From: Proteobacteria bacterium UBA4457
GTDB taxonomy: Bacteria; Pseudomonadota; Gammaproteobacteria; Ga0077536
Reading direction: 5' to 3'
DNA: 64,000 nucleotides
NCBI GenBank assembly: GCA_002390205.1
Contig: DGOV01000019.1
Coordinates: 1-64,000, forward strand
Shown one piece after another: positions 34,246-42,859 of this stretch. A program made the translations under genes and the position numbers. Numbering within the stretch: position 1 is the stretch's first letter; the number at the start of each line of letters is the position of its first letter. The notes beneath the pieces were generated by a model that worked only from the letters and a program-made list of their open reading frames with translations, searched no databases and had not been told where the DNA came from.

Positions 34246-35040
34246 TTGTACGTTATGGGTAATTTGGTTTCGATAACTGATATCACAGTATCTGGAGTAG
34301 CAACGATAATGTTCAATCGTTCCAGTTTTAATAATGCTTATAACGAAGATTTTCTTGATCAGTTTAGTGATTGTATAAAAAGGTTAGATCTTGATAATCA
34401 CGTGAGGATAATTTTGATTAGAGGAGCCGGTCGCCATTTTCAGGCCGGAGCAGACATTCAATGGCTGAAAGAGGTGAGCCTATGTAGTGCTGCTGAAAAT
34501 CAGAGAGTCTCAAAAAAGACCGCTGAGACTTTTTGGCAGCTGCGTAATTTGAAGACAGTCACTATTGCTTTAGTGCAGGGTGCATGTATGGGAGGCGGCT
34601 GCGGTATTGTAGCATCTTGCGATATTGTATTAGCTGAGACGACATCAGTTTTTGCCATTAGTGAGGCGCGTTTTGGTATGGTGGCAAATATTATTTTCCC
34701 GCAACTAATTGATGCTATTGGAATACGTCATGCTAAACGTTACGCGCTTACTGGAGAAGATTTCTCGGGAGAAGTTGCCTCAGAAATTGGTTTAGTTAGC
34801 GAGCTGGTCGAGCCTGGAAATTTAGATCAGCATGTGGATAACATAATCTGTAAAATTTTATCCACGGGCCCGAAAACAAGCGCTGTCAGCAAGGACGGGT
34901 TTTTGGCACTGTCCGACAAAAATACGAAATTACTGGATAAACTGATTGCAGGACATTCAGAGAAACGTCTTAGCGGAGAAGCTTTGGAGGGGATTGACAG
35001 CTTTTTACTTAAAGAGCTACCTTTTTGGAGAAATGATTAG
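34246..35040 (+). CDS. enoyl-CoA hydratase family protein, methylglutaconyl-CoA hydratase-like
   Basis: A 264-residue crotonase. HFQAGADIQWLKE (residues 64-76) resembles the GADLxWM loop of LiuC/AtuE-type 3-methylglutaconyl-CoA hydratases. In the second oxyanion segment (CMGGGCGIVASCD) Gly120 replaces the first catalytic Glu, while E140 of ISEARFGM is kept, also as in that group. It starts 8 nt after the TetR stop; TTG 34246 has AAGGAG at correct distance, while the later ATG 34255 is too far from it. Co-transcription with the regulator implies that a branched or dicarboxylic acyl-CoA belongs to the same pathway. Confidence 0.8.
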   Translation: MYVMGNLVSITDITVSGVATIMFNRSSFNNAYNEDFLDQFSDCIKRLDLDNHVRIILIRGAGRHFQAGADIQWLKEVSLCSAAENQRVSKKTAETFWQLRNLKTVTIALVQGACMGGGCGIVASCDIVLAETTSVFAISEARFGMVANIIFPQLIDAIGIRHAKRYALTGEDFSGEVASEIGLVSELVEPGNLDQHVDNIICKILSTGPKTSAVSKDGFLALSDKNTKLLDKLIAGHSEKRLSGEALEGIDSFLLKELPFWRND

Positions 35041-35052
35041 AAAAGTAGTTGG

Positions 35053-35802
35053 CTATTGATGAGTAATTGTCACCTTAAGACTTGGCTTTATCGACCATCT
35101 GATTTTATCTATACGTAGTCCGTTTTTGTCTAGCAGTTGGTTTAAGGTTCCCTTATTGAAATAGTATAAATGTTCTGAGGGTTTGAGCTCATTCCAATGT
35201 GAAAGGACTTTAGGCACTCTCCAGTGCCCTATGTCTGGAGTACCTAGATCTAGAACTCCCTGAGGATGCAAGATCCTTTTCAGTTCTTTTAGAAAGTTAT
35301 TTAAGTCAGGGACATGCTCTAGAACATCATAGGCAGAGATAGCATGAAAGTGTCGGCTAGGATAGTGCTGTTCACTAAGCGTTCCTTCCGCGAGATTTTG
35401 TAGGTGCAATGTTTTTTGGCCGTATTCTATTCCGGCTTTTTCAATATCTACACCAAAGGCTTGAAATCCATTGCATGCGGCCGCTTCGACAACAAATCCA
35501 GCAGAGCATCCTACGTCTAACCATCGCCCAGAAATCTCGTATTCTTTTTTAAGTCGCTTCACACGATGAGATGCCCGGCGTTTCTTTTTAGCAGCTTTTT
35601 TTGTATAACCCGCACTATAGTTAGCATCATAGCCTGCTGTGATCTCGCTGAGATAAGGCCGAGGATTTATTAATGTAAGCTCACAATTATGGCACTGAAC
35701 AAAGGGTTCACCGGCTTTCTCAAATAAATATTTGAAACTGTTACCTGCGCAGATCGGACACGAAATTTTTTCAAGTTTTTTTTCTATTTTTGGATTATCC
35801 AC
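35053..35802 (-). CDS. class I SAM-dependent methyltransferase with N-terminal zinc knuckle
   Basis: A 249-residue methyltransferase. A CPICAGNS...CHNCELTLINPRP zinc-ribbon segment at residues 15-48 precedes the SAM-binding motif I WLDVGCSAGFVVEAAACNG (near 92-110), the acidic strand-2 end GVDIE and AYDVLEHVPDLNNFLKEL. This layout is common in methyltransferase type-11/12 proteins of surface-polysaccharide or secondary-metabolite modification. No glycan genes lie nearby, so the target is open. It converges on the crotonase gene (12-nt gap). Confidence 0.85.
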   Translation of the reverse strand: MDNPKIEKKLEKISCPICAGNSFKYLFEKAGEPFVQCHNCELTLINPRPYLSEITAGYDANYSAGYTKKAAKKKRRASHRVKRLKKEYEISGRWLDVGCSAGFVVEAAACNGFQAFGVDIEKAGIEYGQKTLHLQNLAEGTLSEQHYPSRHFHAISAYDVLEHVPDLNNFLKELKRILHPQGVLDLGTPDIGHWRVPKVLSHWNELKPSEHLYYFNKGTLNQLLDKNGLRIDKIRWSIKPSLKVTITHQ

Positions 35803-35905
35803 AGTGATTATTGTATAACTGTTACTTTAAATTATCTCAAGTTTACAAATAATCAGGTATGCATAGCTTTTATCTTTCTGTGCCGCCGTCCTTAAGGGAG
35901 AGAGT

Positions 35906-36715
35906 ATGCGGAGCGATTTCCAAGCGAATGGGATTATTACTCTAACTACAGACTTCGGTCACCGAGGTCCTTTTGTTGGGACCATGAAAGGGGTGATTTA
36001 TAGTAGATTTTTAGATGCGCGGATAGTTGATCTGACTAATGAAGCGCATGTTCATTGGCCTGCAGAGGCTGGGTTCTGGATTGCTCGCTGTTATCATTAC
36101 TTTCCTCCGGGGACTGTTCATCTTGGCGTCGTCGATCCGGGTGTTGGTACAGACCGCAGTTTTATTGTTGCATTTGGAGATGGGCACGCCTTTCTCGGCC
36201 CCGATAACGGTTTGTTGGCTGAGGTTGTAGAAAAAACCGGAGCTAATGTCCATTTAATGACCGAAGGTTTGCTCAAAAAGTATCAATTACCTACTGTGAG
36301 CGATACGTTTCATGGTCGAGATATTTTTGCACCCGTTGCTGCAGCTTTAGCATCAAGGGTTCTTACCGAGGTGAATTGTGGACTACTGATAGATAATATC
36401 GTGCCTTCCCTTCTTGAACATCCTCAAATCAGGGGAGGTGTTTTGTCTGGAGTTGTTGTGACTACCGATCACTTCGGGAACTTAATCACAAACATTGAAA
36501 AGAGTGAAATTCAGAATTTTTCCGATCCAGTAGTAAGCATCGGTGGCCATGAAATAAATTTTCAAAGAACTTACAGTAACGTTACTCCAGGAGCCTTCTT
36601 GGCATTATTGAATTCGTCTAATGTTGTAGAAGTGGCGTGTGCTGAGCAAAATGCTTCACAGCTTCTTAGTATGCAGCAAGGAGCTCCTGTTCAAGTTTAC
36701 GAGCGTCGGGTCTGA
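35906..36715 (+). CDS. SAM hydroxide adenosyltransferase (DUF62 family)
   Basis: A 269-residue member of the family of S-adenosyl-L-methionine hydroxide adenosyltransferases, which hydrolyse SAM to adenosine and methionine and are related to fluorinase/chlorinase. ITLTTDFGHRGPFVGTMKG, PGTVHLGVVDPGVGTDR, FLGPDNGLLAEVV, TFHGRDIFAPVAA and the C-terminal TDHFGNLITNI are conserved. The hydrolase form uses an Asp-Arg-His triad to make hydroxide, compatible with the motifs here. The physiological role is little known. GGGAGAGAG precedes ATG 35906. Confidence 0.92.
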   Translation: MRSDFQANGIITLTTDFGHRGPFVGTMKGVIYSRFLDARIVDLTNEAHVHWPAEAGFWIARCYHYFPPGTVHLGVVDPGVGTDRSFIVAFGDGHAFLGPDNGLLAEVVEKTGANVHLMTEGLLKKYQLPTVSDTFHGRDIFAPVAAALASRVLTEVNCGLLIDNIVPSLLEHPQIRGGVLSGVVVTTDHFGNLITNIEKSEIQNFSDPVVSIGGHEINFQRTYSNVTPGAFLALLNSSNVVEVACAEQNASQLLSMQQGAPVQVYERRV

Positions 36716-36719
36716 CTTT

Positions 36720-37427
36720 TCATTGGGTGATATCCCGAAGATCAACAAATGTTCCCGTGGGATATTTTCTCAGACCATCTACATGCCTAATAATCTCTCT
36801 TGCGGCGTCCTCTGCGCTTGGCATCAAAGTAGTACCTTGAGCTTCATGTAATGGCTTCACTGAAGGGAATGAATTAGCGTCAACTGCCCTCAATTTCTCC
36901 TGCATTGGTGTATCTACGTAACCTGGAGCCAGTGATATAATATGTGTGTTGATCATTTCCTGAGAGTAAAGTTTCCCCAGCATGTTTAATGAGGATTTGG
37001 AAAGAGCATATGGACCCCATCCGTAATTTGCAGATATTGCCGCACCTGAGGATAGTAAAATAATTTGCTTAGGTGCTATTTTTTTTTCTATAAGCCAATC
37101 CAGAATAACCTTATTTCCCCAAACGTTAGTGTTCATAACGGTTTGAATGTCTTGTTGTGTGATTTTGCTCATCGGTCCTATTGGGCCTAGTGCCGCTGCA
37201 TTAAGAAAAACGGTCTGAGGTTTTCCTGCCAGGATGTCTTGAGCATCGTTTAGAGTCGCTTTCAGAGTAGCCATGTCGGACAAGTCAGCCTCTATTTGAA
37301 CGAAGTCAAGATTACTCCTGTCCAGAGTCCTTCTTGCTATACCCCATACTTGCTTCCCTTTTTTTAGATAGTTCTCTGCAAGGGCTCGTCCGAGCCCACT
37401 AGAGTGACCGGTGATTAAAACACTCAT
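36720..37427 (-). CDS. short-chain dehydrogenase/reductase
   Basis: A 235-residue SDR with TGHSSGLG at residues 6-13, NAAA at 76-79 and the catalytic set S126/S127, Y140 and K144 (YALSK). The ARR after strand 2 suggests NADP preference. C-terminal SLAPGYVDTPMQ fits. The family includes YciK-like and sepiapterin-reductase-like enzymes; the substrate is unknown. The stop is 4 nt from the end of the convergent SAM hydrolase gene. Confidence 0.88.
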   Translation of the reverse strand: MSVLITGHSSGLGRALAENYLKKGKQVWGIARRTLDRSNLDFVQIEADLSDMATLKATLNDAQDILAGKPQTVFLNAAALGPIGPMSKITQQDIQTVMNTNVWGNKVILDWLIEKKIAPKQIILLSSGAAISANYGWGPYALSKSSLNMLGKLYSQEMINTHIISLAPGYVDTPMQEKLRAVDANSFPSVKPLHEAQGTTLMPSAEDAAREIIRHVDGLRKYPTGTFVDLRDITQ

Positions 37428-37478
37428 TTTAAAGTTTCCTGATGATTCAAAGCTGATTACCCATTACACTTGTATTCT

Positions 37479-38660
37479 ATGGGTATTTACAATGTAAACG
37501 AACACACTTTACGTTTAAAGACGGGTGTTAAATGGAGTCATTATCAAACCGACGTTTTGCCTGCATGGGTGGCAGATATGGATTTCGAAGTCGCCCAACC
37601 AATAAAGGCGGCTCTAGCTAATAGAGTTGAGACTTCAGATTACGGTTATCCAGTTGGGCAGCAACAGACTAGTTTGCCTGAGTTGTTCTGCGAACGCGTA
37701 AAGAAAAAGTTCGATTGGGGTGTTAAGAGTGATAGTGTCTTGTTGATCAACGACGTTGTACAAGGACTGTATTTAGGGTTACAGACGTTCTCTCAAAAAG
37801 GGGAAGGGGTGATTGTTCAACCACCCATATATCCACCTTTCCTCCATGCCGTGCAAGAAACTGATCGTCGACTGATTTCAGTCCCTCTTGTTGTAGGGGC
37901 CAATGGATACGGGATAGATTTTGACCGGCTACAATCTTCTATAACGAAAAGCACTCGAGTTTTTATGTTGTGTAATCCGCATAACCCTACAGGGAGATCG
38001 TTCAGTCGACAAGAATTGGAAGAATTAGCTGATTTCTGTTGTAGGAACGATCTACTTATATTATCTGATGAGATACATGCTGACCTGATTTTGAACGACA
38101 CCGATCATATACCTATCGCCAGTCTTGACAGTGAGATTGCTGTCCGCACAGTGACATTAATGTCGGCCAGCAAGGCATTTAATATTGCGGGTTTATGCTT
38201 GGCATTTGCCCACTTTGGGTCGGCTAATCTTCGCAAGAAGTTTGACTCAGTTCCTGGACATACTAGAGGCGGCACAAATAGTCTTAGTGTCGCCGCCGTC
38301 CATGCTGCGTGGACTCAGGGAGAGGAATGGTTAGCGAATACCTTAGGTATATTGCGAGAAAATAGAGATCTAGTTTCACAATTTGTAGCGTCCAGATGGC
38401 CCGAGGTTATTTATTATCCGCCCGAGGCGACTTACTTGGCTTGGCTGGACATGCGCGCGTTAAAACTAGGCTCAAATCCCTACACGCATATTTTGGAGGA
38501 GGGCAGAGTTGCCCTAGGGAACGGGCTCGACTTCGGTGCTGAAGGTAGCCAGCATGTGAGGTTAAATTTTGCTACGAGCCATGACATTCTCGTAAGTATT
38601 CTTGAGAGGATAGATAAGGTCATTGTTTCTAGTCGAGAGCAGCCGCAAGATGGAGGCTAG
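37479..38660 (+). CDS. MalY/PatB-type cystathionine beta-lyase (C-S lyase)
   Basis: A 393-residue PLP enzyme of aminotransferase fold type I. TGVKWSHYQTDVLPAWVADMDFEVAQPIKAAL near the N terminus is the signature of the MalY/PatB branch. CNPHNPTGR binds PLP and SASKAFNIAGL contains the Schiff-base lysine. It cleaves C-S bonds of cystathionine, cysteine or cysteine conjugates. ATG 37479 is preferred over TTG 37470; neither has a clear ribosome binding site. The last 4 nt overlap the end of the convergent PBP4 gene. Confidence 0.9.
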   Translation: MGIYNVNEHTLRLKTGVKWSHYQTDVLPAWVADMDFEVAQPIKAALANRVETSDYGYPVGQQQTSLPELFCERVKKKFDWGVKSDSVLLINDVVQGLYLGLQTFSQKGEGVIVQPPIYPPFLHAVQETDRRLISVPLVVGANGYGIDFDRLQSSITKSTRVFMLCNPHNPTGRSFSRQELEELADFCCRNDLLILSDEIHADLILNDTDHIPIASLDSEIAVRTVTLMSASKAFNIAGLCLAFAHFGSANLRKKFDSVPGHTRGGTNSLSVAAVHAAWTQGEEWLANTLGILRENRDLVSQFVASRWPEVIYYPPEATYLAWLDMRALKLGSNPYTHILEEGRVALGNGLDFGAEGSQHVRLNFATSHDILVSILERIDKVIVSSREQPQDGG

Positions 38661-40090
38661 CGCAAGCTAGAAGCCCAATTTAAGACCTCATCCTCAAACT
38701 TTTTTCCTATGCCGTCATTCACGATAAAAGAATTCACAATGCAGACGACAGTAAAAACCTTATTTCCTTGATGGATATAACCAGCTATGGCTGAGACGTC
38801 ATCTAAGCTGCCTGTTTTTACCCGCATTGTAGTTTTTGAAGTGCCAGATAAAGAACGCTTTGCAGCAGTGCCATCATATCCGAGAATAGATAAAGAAGAG
38901 ACAAATTCGCTCGCATTCTTATCATTCCAGGCGGCACGTAGGATTTGGGTGATTGCATTACCCGATGCTCTAACATTTCGAGAAAGTCCGGAGCCGTTAA
39001 TAATAGTTAATGCTGTTTTTGGAATGTTGTAGTTTTCGAGCTCTTCAGTAATAACTTTGATACCTCTTGCTCGAGTGGCATGCGCACCGTCGGGAGACAC
39101 TCCCAAAGTATAAATTAGTGATCTTGCCATTTGATTATTACTCCATTTATTCATAGCAGTAATAATGTCAGCTAGCGCCGGAGAATCATGGCTATAGAGG
39201 AGAGTATGTTCTTTAGTAAGGACAGTTCTGCCGACATTTCCGTCAATTTGTGCTCCCCACTGGTTCCAGATCATTTTAAAGCTGTTGAAAAAATAACGGT
39301 CTCGAGACATCAGGTTTCTAGAAACGCTATAGTCTTTGCATGATAAGGGCATTTCGCCGCGTGCTTTTATATGTGTCTCGTTTTCAATAGTAATAGAATC
39401 GATTTTAATATTTGGCATTTTTCCGATGCATGACCCATTAATTAATTGAACAGAGTTATTTAGCTTGATGTTTTCGATAGGTGGCCAGTAACTTGCAGTT
39501 ATCTTCGTATTATTATTTTTTGCTGAGAACGTTAGATCTAGTGCGTTAAAGTTTAGTGTGAGCGCATTTGGTAAGTTGTTATATATATGCGTCCCATCCC
39601 CATCAAAAGCGTAAGGATCAATTTCATCAGTAATGAAGTATGTATCGTCTAATAGCAGCTGTCCCGTTATCTTTTTTAGACCATTCCGGTTTAATTTCCC
39701 TAGTATCGACCAGAGATCTTGGTTGGTCAGATATGGATCTCCATATCCTTTTATTACTAAGTCGCCATGTAAAACACCATCTTTAATTTCTCCTGCGGTA
39801 TAGAATTCCGTTTTCCATTTGTATGATGGGCCTAGACGTTTCAACGCGACCCAGGAAGTGATCAGCTTTGCCAGAGACGCTGGGTTACGCAGTGCATCGG
39901 GGTTGAGTGACAATCGCGCTTCATTTTCATCAATCGCTTGCACAATCAGGCTGACATCGTTTTGATCTATTTGGTAATGTGTTAGCGCCTGTTCAATTTT
40001 GATGGGAAAGCTACCAGATGCTATCGACCTTGCTGCCACGAATAGAAGTATTACAATTGTAGACAGCTTTAGCAGGAGAGAATGAGTCAT
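38657..40090 (-). CDS. dacB: D-alanyl-D-alanine carboxypeptidase/endopeptidase (PBP4, DacB family)
   Basis: A 477-residue periplasmic penicillin-binding protein with a signal peptide (LLLKLSTIVILLFVAARSIA). The three serine-peptidase motifs are S72-L-A-K75 (NPASLAKLITSW), SNN (NKWSNNQMARSL) and KTG (MRVKTGSLDDV). The large insert between the first two motifs is typical of PBP4. It trims or cleaves D,D-peptide bonds in peptidoglycan during remodelling. Somewhat divergent from E. coli DacB, but all active-site boxes are intact. Confidence 0.92.
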   Translation of the reverse strand: MTHSLLLKLSTIVILLFVAARSIASGSFPIKIEQALTHYQIDQNDVSLIVQAIDENEARLSLNPDALRNPASLAKLITSWVALKRLGPSYKWKTEFYTAGEIKDGVLHGDLVIKGYGDPYLTNQDLWSILGKLNRNGLKKITGQLLLDDTYFITDEIDPYAFDGDGTHIYNNLPNALTLNFNALDLTFSAKNNNTKITASYWPPIENIKLNNSVQLINGSCIGKMPNIKIDSITIENETHIKARGEMPLSCKDYSVSRNLMSRDRYFFNSFKMIWNQWGAQIDGNVGRTVLTKEHTLLYSHDSPALADIITAMNKWSNNQMARSLIYTLGVSPDGAHATRARGIKVITEELENYNIPKTALTIINGSGLSRNVRASGNAITQILRAAWNDKNASEFVSSLSILGYDGTAAKRSLSGTSKTTMRVKTGSLDDVSAIAGYIHQGNKVFTVVCIVNSFIVNDGIGKKFEDEVLNWASSLR

Positions 40091-40123
40091 TATTAGTCTG
40101 GTATCTCCTCTTTCTCTGTCATT

Positions 40124-40717
40124 TTACTGTGCTGAAGGTTCTCTATTTCTGGAGTGGTACTCGCAGTTTGGTTGCATATCCACAGCCGCTGCCACACGGT
40201 TTGTCATATTGTAAAAAGCCGCGACATTAGCTATATCCCAGATCTCTTTCTCATCAAACCCAGCGTCTCTGAGTTGCTGCCTATCTTCCTCAACTATTGT
40301 ACTGCTATCTTGTGTCAGTTTGGCCGCAAAGTCGAGCATGGCGATGTGGCGATCAGAAAGCTCGGCCGCACGATAGTTCATCACCATTTGCTCACCAAGT
40401 ATTGGATCTCCCGAGTACTGCCGAACTGCTTGCCCATGAGCGGTGAGGCAGTAGTAGCAATGATTCATCGAGGACACAACGACTGCAATCATTTCCCGTT
40501 CTAGCGTCTCTAAGCCAGTCTTTGCGAACATGATTTCGTTATAAAAGCGCGAGAATGTTCTTAGTTGTTCTGGTTCATGAGAATAGGCAGCTAGGACATT
40601 AGGGATTAGACCAAGTTTCGCTTCGCAAACAGCGAATAGCTTCTGTAAATCCTCGGGGAGTCTGTCTCGATCAGGAAGCTCTATATCTAACGCTATAATT
40701 TTCGGATCGGTGCTCAT
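40124..40717 (-). CDS. AhpD-like / peroxidase-related carboxymuconolactone decarboxylase family protein
   Basis: A 197-residue CMD-family protein. The redox motif is MNHCYYCLTAHG with C87, C90 and H94, preceded by E74 in the proton-relay position, as in AhpD-type disulfide reductases. N-terminal LGLIPNVLAAYSHEPEQLRTFSRFYN and C-terminal EKEIWDIANVAAFYNMTNRVA fit the uncharacterised peroxidase-related subfamily. It may reduce peroxides or be a thiol oxidoreductase; no partner AhpC is nearby. AAAGGAG precedes ATG 40717. Confidence 0.88.
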   Translation of the reverse strand: MSTDPKIIALDIELPDRDRLPEDLQKLFAVCEAKLGLIPNVLAAYSHEPEQLRTFSRFYNEIMFAKTGLETLEREMIAVVVSSMNHCYYCLTAHGQAVRQYSGDPILGEQMVMNYRAAELSDRHIAMLDFAAKLTQDSSTIVEEDRQQLRDAGFDEKEIWDIANVAAFYNMTNRVAAAVDMQPNCEYHSRNREPSAQ

Positions 40718-40797
40718 TTTTTCTCCTTTTATTACTTGCTAACTGATTCTATTAAAAATAATTTTAGTTTTTCTGATAGTGTTGAGAATGGACTCAA

Positions 40798-42003
40798 TCA
40801 GATAATTTTTTCAGCTTTTAAAACCGCAATTTCTTGCGCTGTATATCCTAGTATATCTTGCAGCACTTCCTCGTTATGCGCGCCCAATTTCGCACCTGGA
40901 AAGTCGGTTTTCCCAGGTGTTCTAGAGAGTCTCGGTATTATCGCGGGAATAGTTAGGGGCTTTCCATCTATGGACACTTCTTGGAATAGTTCTCGCGCAT
41001 GATACTGTTCATCTTCAAACATGTCCTCCACGCTGTAAATTGGTCCGGCAGCTACACCAGCGACGTCAAGTGCCTCTAAGACTTCTTTTGAGTTTAGCTG
41101 CAAGGTCCATGATTCAATGATCGTCTCAATCTCTTTTTGGTTGGCAACTCGATCAGCATTTTCAGCGAATCTCAACTCGTCGCCCATCTCTGTCTTGTCC
41201 ATGGCTTTTGCCAGTCGTTTGAACATCGAATTGGTATTAGCGCCGATAACAATATTCTTGCCATCTTTACAGCGGTGCGTATTCGTTGGAACGATTCCTG
41301 TGATTGCTGTGCCAGAGGGTTCTCTGATGATGCCAGCTCCACTATATTCAGGAATCACGGCTTCCAATAAGTTAAATAGGCCTTCAAAGATAGCTACATC
41401 AACGACTTGTCCTTGACCATTTTTTTGTCGACCTATGTAAGCTAGCAAGACCCCGAGTGCAGCATGAATACCAGCCAGTGTGTCTCCGATACTAATATTT
41501 GGTCGGACAGGTACTTCACCAGGAAACCCGTTAACGTACCGAAATCCCCCGAATGCCTCGCATACAGATGCAAATCCAGCTTTAGATGCCGCGGGGCCAG
41601 TTTGACCATAACCTGAAATCCGAGCATATATAAGTCCGGGATTTTCTTCTTTGAAAGTGTCTGGCCCTATGCCCCATTTTTCCATTGTTCCGGGCCTGAA
41701 ATTTTCGACGAACACATCAGCGGTATTAGCGAGTTTTTTTAATACCTCTTGTCCTTTTCTAGTTTTGAGATCTAGAGTGATACATTTTTTATTCCGAGAT
41801 AGACTTGCCCACCATAGTGAAGTCCCATTTCGTACTTCTCTCCAACCTCTGATCGGATCTCCCACTTTAGGAGGCTCTACTTTTATAACTTCTGCGCCAA
41901 AGTAGCCTAGTATAGTCCCCGTAAATGGCCCAGCTAGTAGTTGGCCAACTTCTATTACTCTTAAGCCAGCTAAAGGCCGGAGATCTAATTGTTCGTCGCT
42001 CAT
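40798..42003 (-). CDS. CaiB/BaiF family III CoA-transferase
   Basis: A 401-residue family III CoA-transferase. The opening PLAGLRVIEVGQLLAGPFTGTILGYFGAEVIKVEPP, NFRPGTMEKWG and ARISGYGQTGP are conserved. D174 in SIGDTLAGIHAALG corresponds to the catalytic aspartate that forms the aspartyl-CoA thioester intermediate. It swaps CoA between two carboxylates such as succinate and an organic acid. It could activate acids released by the neighbouring catabolic pathways, but no specific partner is shown. It lies downstream of the PuuD-like gene and its terminator. Confidence 0.9.
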   Translation of the reverse strand: MSDEQLDLRPLAGLRVIEVGQLLAGPFTGTILGYFGAEVIKVEPPKVGDPIRGWREVRNGTSLWWASLSRNKKCITLDLKTRKGQEVLKKLANTADVFVENFRPGTMEKWGIGPDTFKEENPGLIYARISGYGQTGPAASKAGFASVCEAFGGFRYVNGFPGEVPVRPNISIGDTLAGIHAALGVLLAYIGRQKNGQGQVVDVAIFEGLFNLLEAVIPEYSGAGIIREPSGTAITGIVPTNTHRCKDGKNIVIGANTNSMFKRLAKAMDKTEMGDELRFAENADRVANQKEIETIIESWTLQLNSKEVLEALDVAGVAAGPIYSVEDMFEDEQYHARELFQEVSIDGKPLTIPAIIPRLSRTPGKTDFPGAKLGAHNEEVLQDILGYTAQEIAVLKAEKII

Positions 42004-42062
42004 TTATCTTTACCTTTTTATTAGTCGTAGAGAATATTTATTCTAATCAAATTTTTTTTCAT

Positions 42063-42089
42063 AAAAAAAGCCCAGCGGTTGCTGGGCTT
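42063..42089 (-). terminator. intrinsic terminator after the PuuD-like gene
   Basis: Perfect 9-bp stem AAGCCCAGC / GCTGGGCTT with a GGTT loop at 42068-42089. On the minus strand it is followed by seven T residues (the A-run at 42063-42069). This is a classical rho-independent terminator for the minus-strand gene ending at 42109, and separates it from the CoA-transferase gene. Confidence 0.92.
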
Positions 42090-42108
42090 AGAGTATAAAC
42101 ATAAGCTC

Positions 42109-42621
42109 CTAAAAGAAGGGTAAACCATGGTTTGATGCCATCATGAACATCAACATCGGTATAGACATTGCTGTATTTGAACGGGATGCCAGAAAGGCTA
42201 CCCTTTTCGCGGCGGCTTTTTCTGCATCCGTGGCTGGAACTATGCCCAATACTTTTTTCTGATTTGGCCAAATTAAAACCCATACGTTGAATAACATGAT
42301 AGTTCCTAACCAGGCACCTATTCCAATACATGTCGTTGCTAAGCTTTCTTTTCCTATACCCAAAGTCCAAGCACTATGCCCATATATAGCCATCATGTAC
42401 CAGGCTCCAGTTATCCAAGTACCGAGAGCCGCATGCCTAAAATAGAGTAGGGCACGAGGCGCAACATACTTTCCAATCGCTGCCGGCCCCGGTCCATCTT
42501 TGTCTGCAGCTGCTTCTGCCATTGCAGGCACTTGAACAAAATTAAAGTAATACAAAAGGCCAATCCACAACACTCCGAAAAATATGTGAATGGCTCTATC
42601 AAGCCACAATAGTTCTTCCAT
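42109..42621 (-). CDS. PuuD-type (urate hydroxylase N-terminal) membrane domain protein, stand-alone
   Basis: A 170-residue membrane protein with about four helices. IHIFFGVLWIGLLYYFNFVQVPAM and FRHAALGTWITGAWYMM resemble the membrane part of PuuD, the bacterial urate hydroxylase, as does AWLGTIMLFNVWVLIWPNQKKVLG. PuuD proteins normally have about eight helices and a C-terminal cytochrome c domain; here the gene ends after the first membrane part, with no CxxCH motif. No purine-degradation genes are adjacent, so the role is uncertain. GGGAG precedes ATG 42621 and a strong terminator follows the stop. Confidence 0.7.
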   Translation of the reverse strand: MEELLWLDRAIHIFFGVLWIGLLYYFNFVQVPAMAEAAADKDGPGPAAIGKYVAPRALLYFRHAALGTWITGAWYMMAIYGHSAWTLGIGKESLATTCIGIGAWLGTIMLFNVWVLIWPNQKKVLGIVPATDAEKAAAKRVAFLASRSNTAMSIPMLMFMMASNHGLPFF

Positions 42622-42671
42622 TTTTTTAGCTCCCTAGATTTTTTATCTTTTATCTAATTCTTCTAATCTAA

Positions 42672-42767
42672 CTACATTCCTGCAATACATTTGGCAACAT
42701 AAGCCAAGACAGCAGCAAGTACAAAACCAGCTATTAGTGTTCCTTTGATAGTATCGAGTGGATTCAT
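42672..42767 (-). CDS. 31-residue single-helix membrane peptide (candidate small gene)
   Basis: An ATG at 42767 opens a 31-codon frame ending in TAG at 42672. The peptide begins MNPLDTIKG, continues with one hydrophobic helix of about 16 residues (LIAGFVLAAVLAYVA) and ends KCIAGM. An AGGAG ribosome binding site lies 9 nt upstream. It ends 50 nt before the PuuD-like gene on the same strand, in an otherwise empty gap between ubiA and that gene. A small subunit of a membrane complex is the natural guess. Supported by coding-like layout only, not by homology. Confidence 0.5.
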   Translation of the reverse strand: MNPLDTIKGTLIAGFVLAAVLAYVAKCIAGM

Positions 42768-42859
42768 TCGGCATTACTCCTTATTCGACGATTACTGTGT
42801 TTCAGTCTTAAGTTCGCCACCATACTAGAAAATTTCCTCTTTCGATAGTCGAAAAAGGT

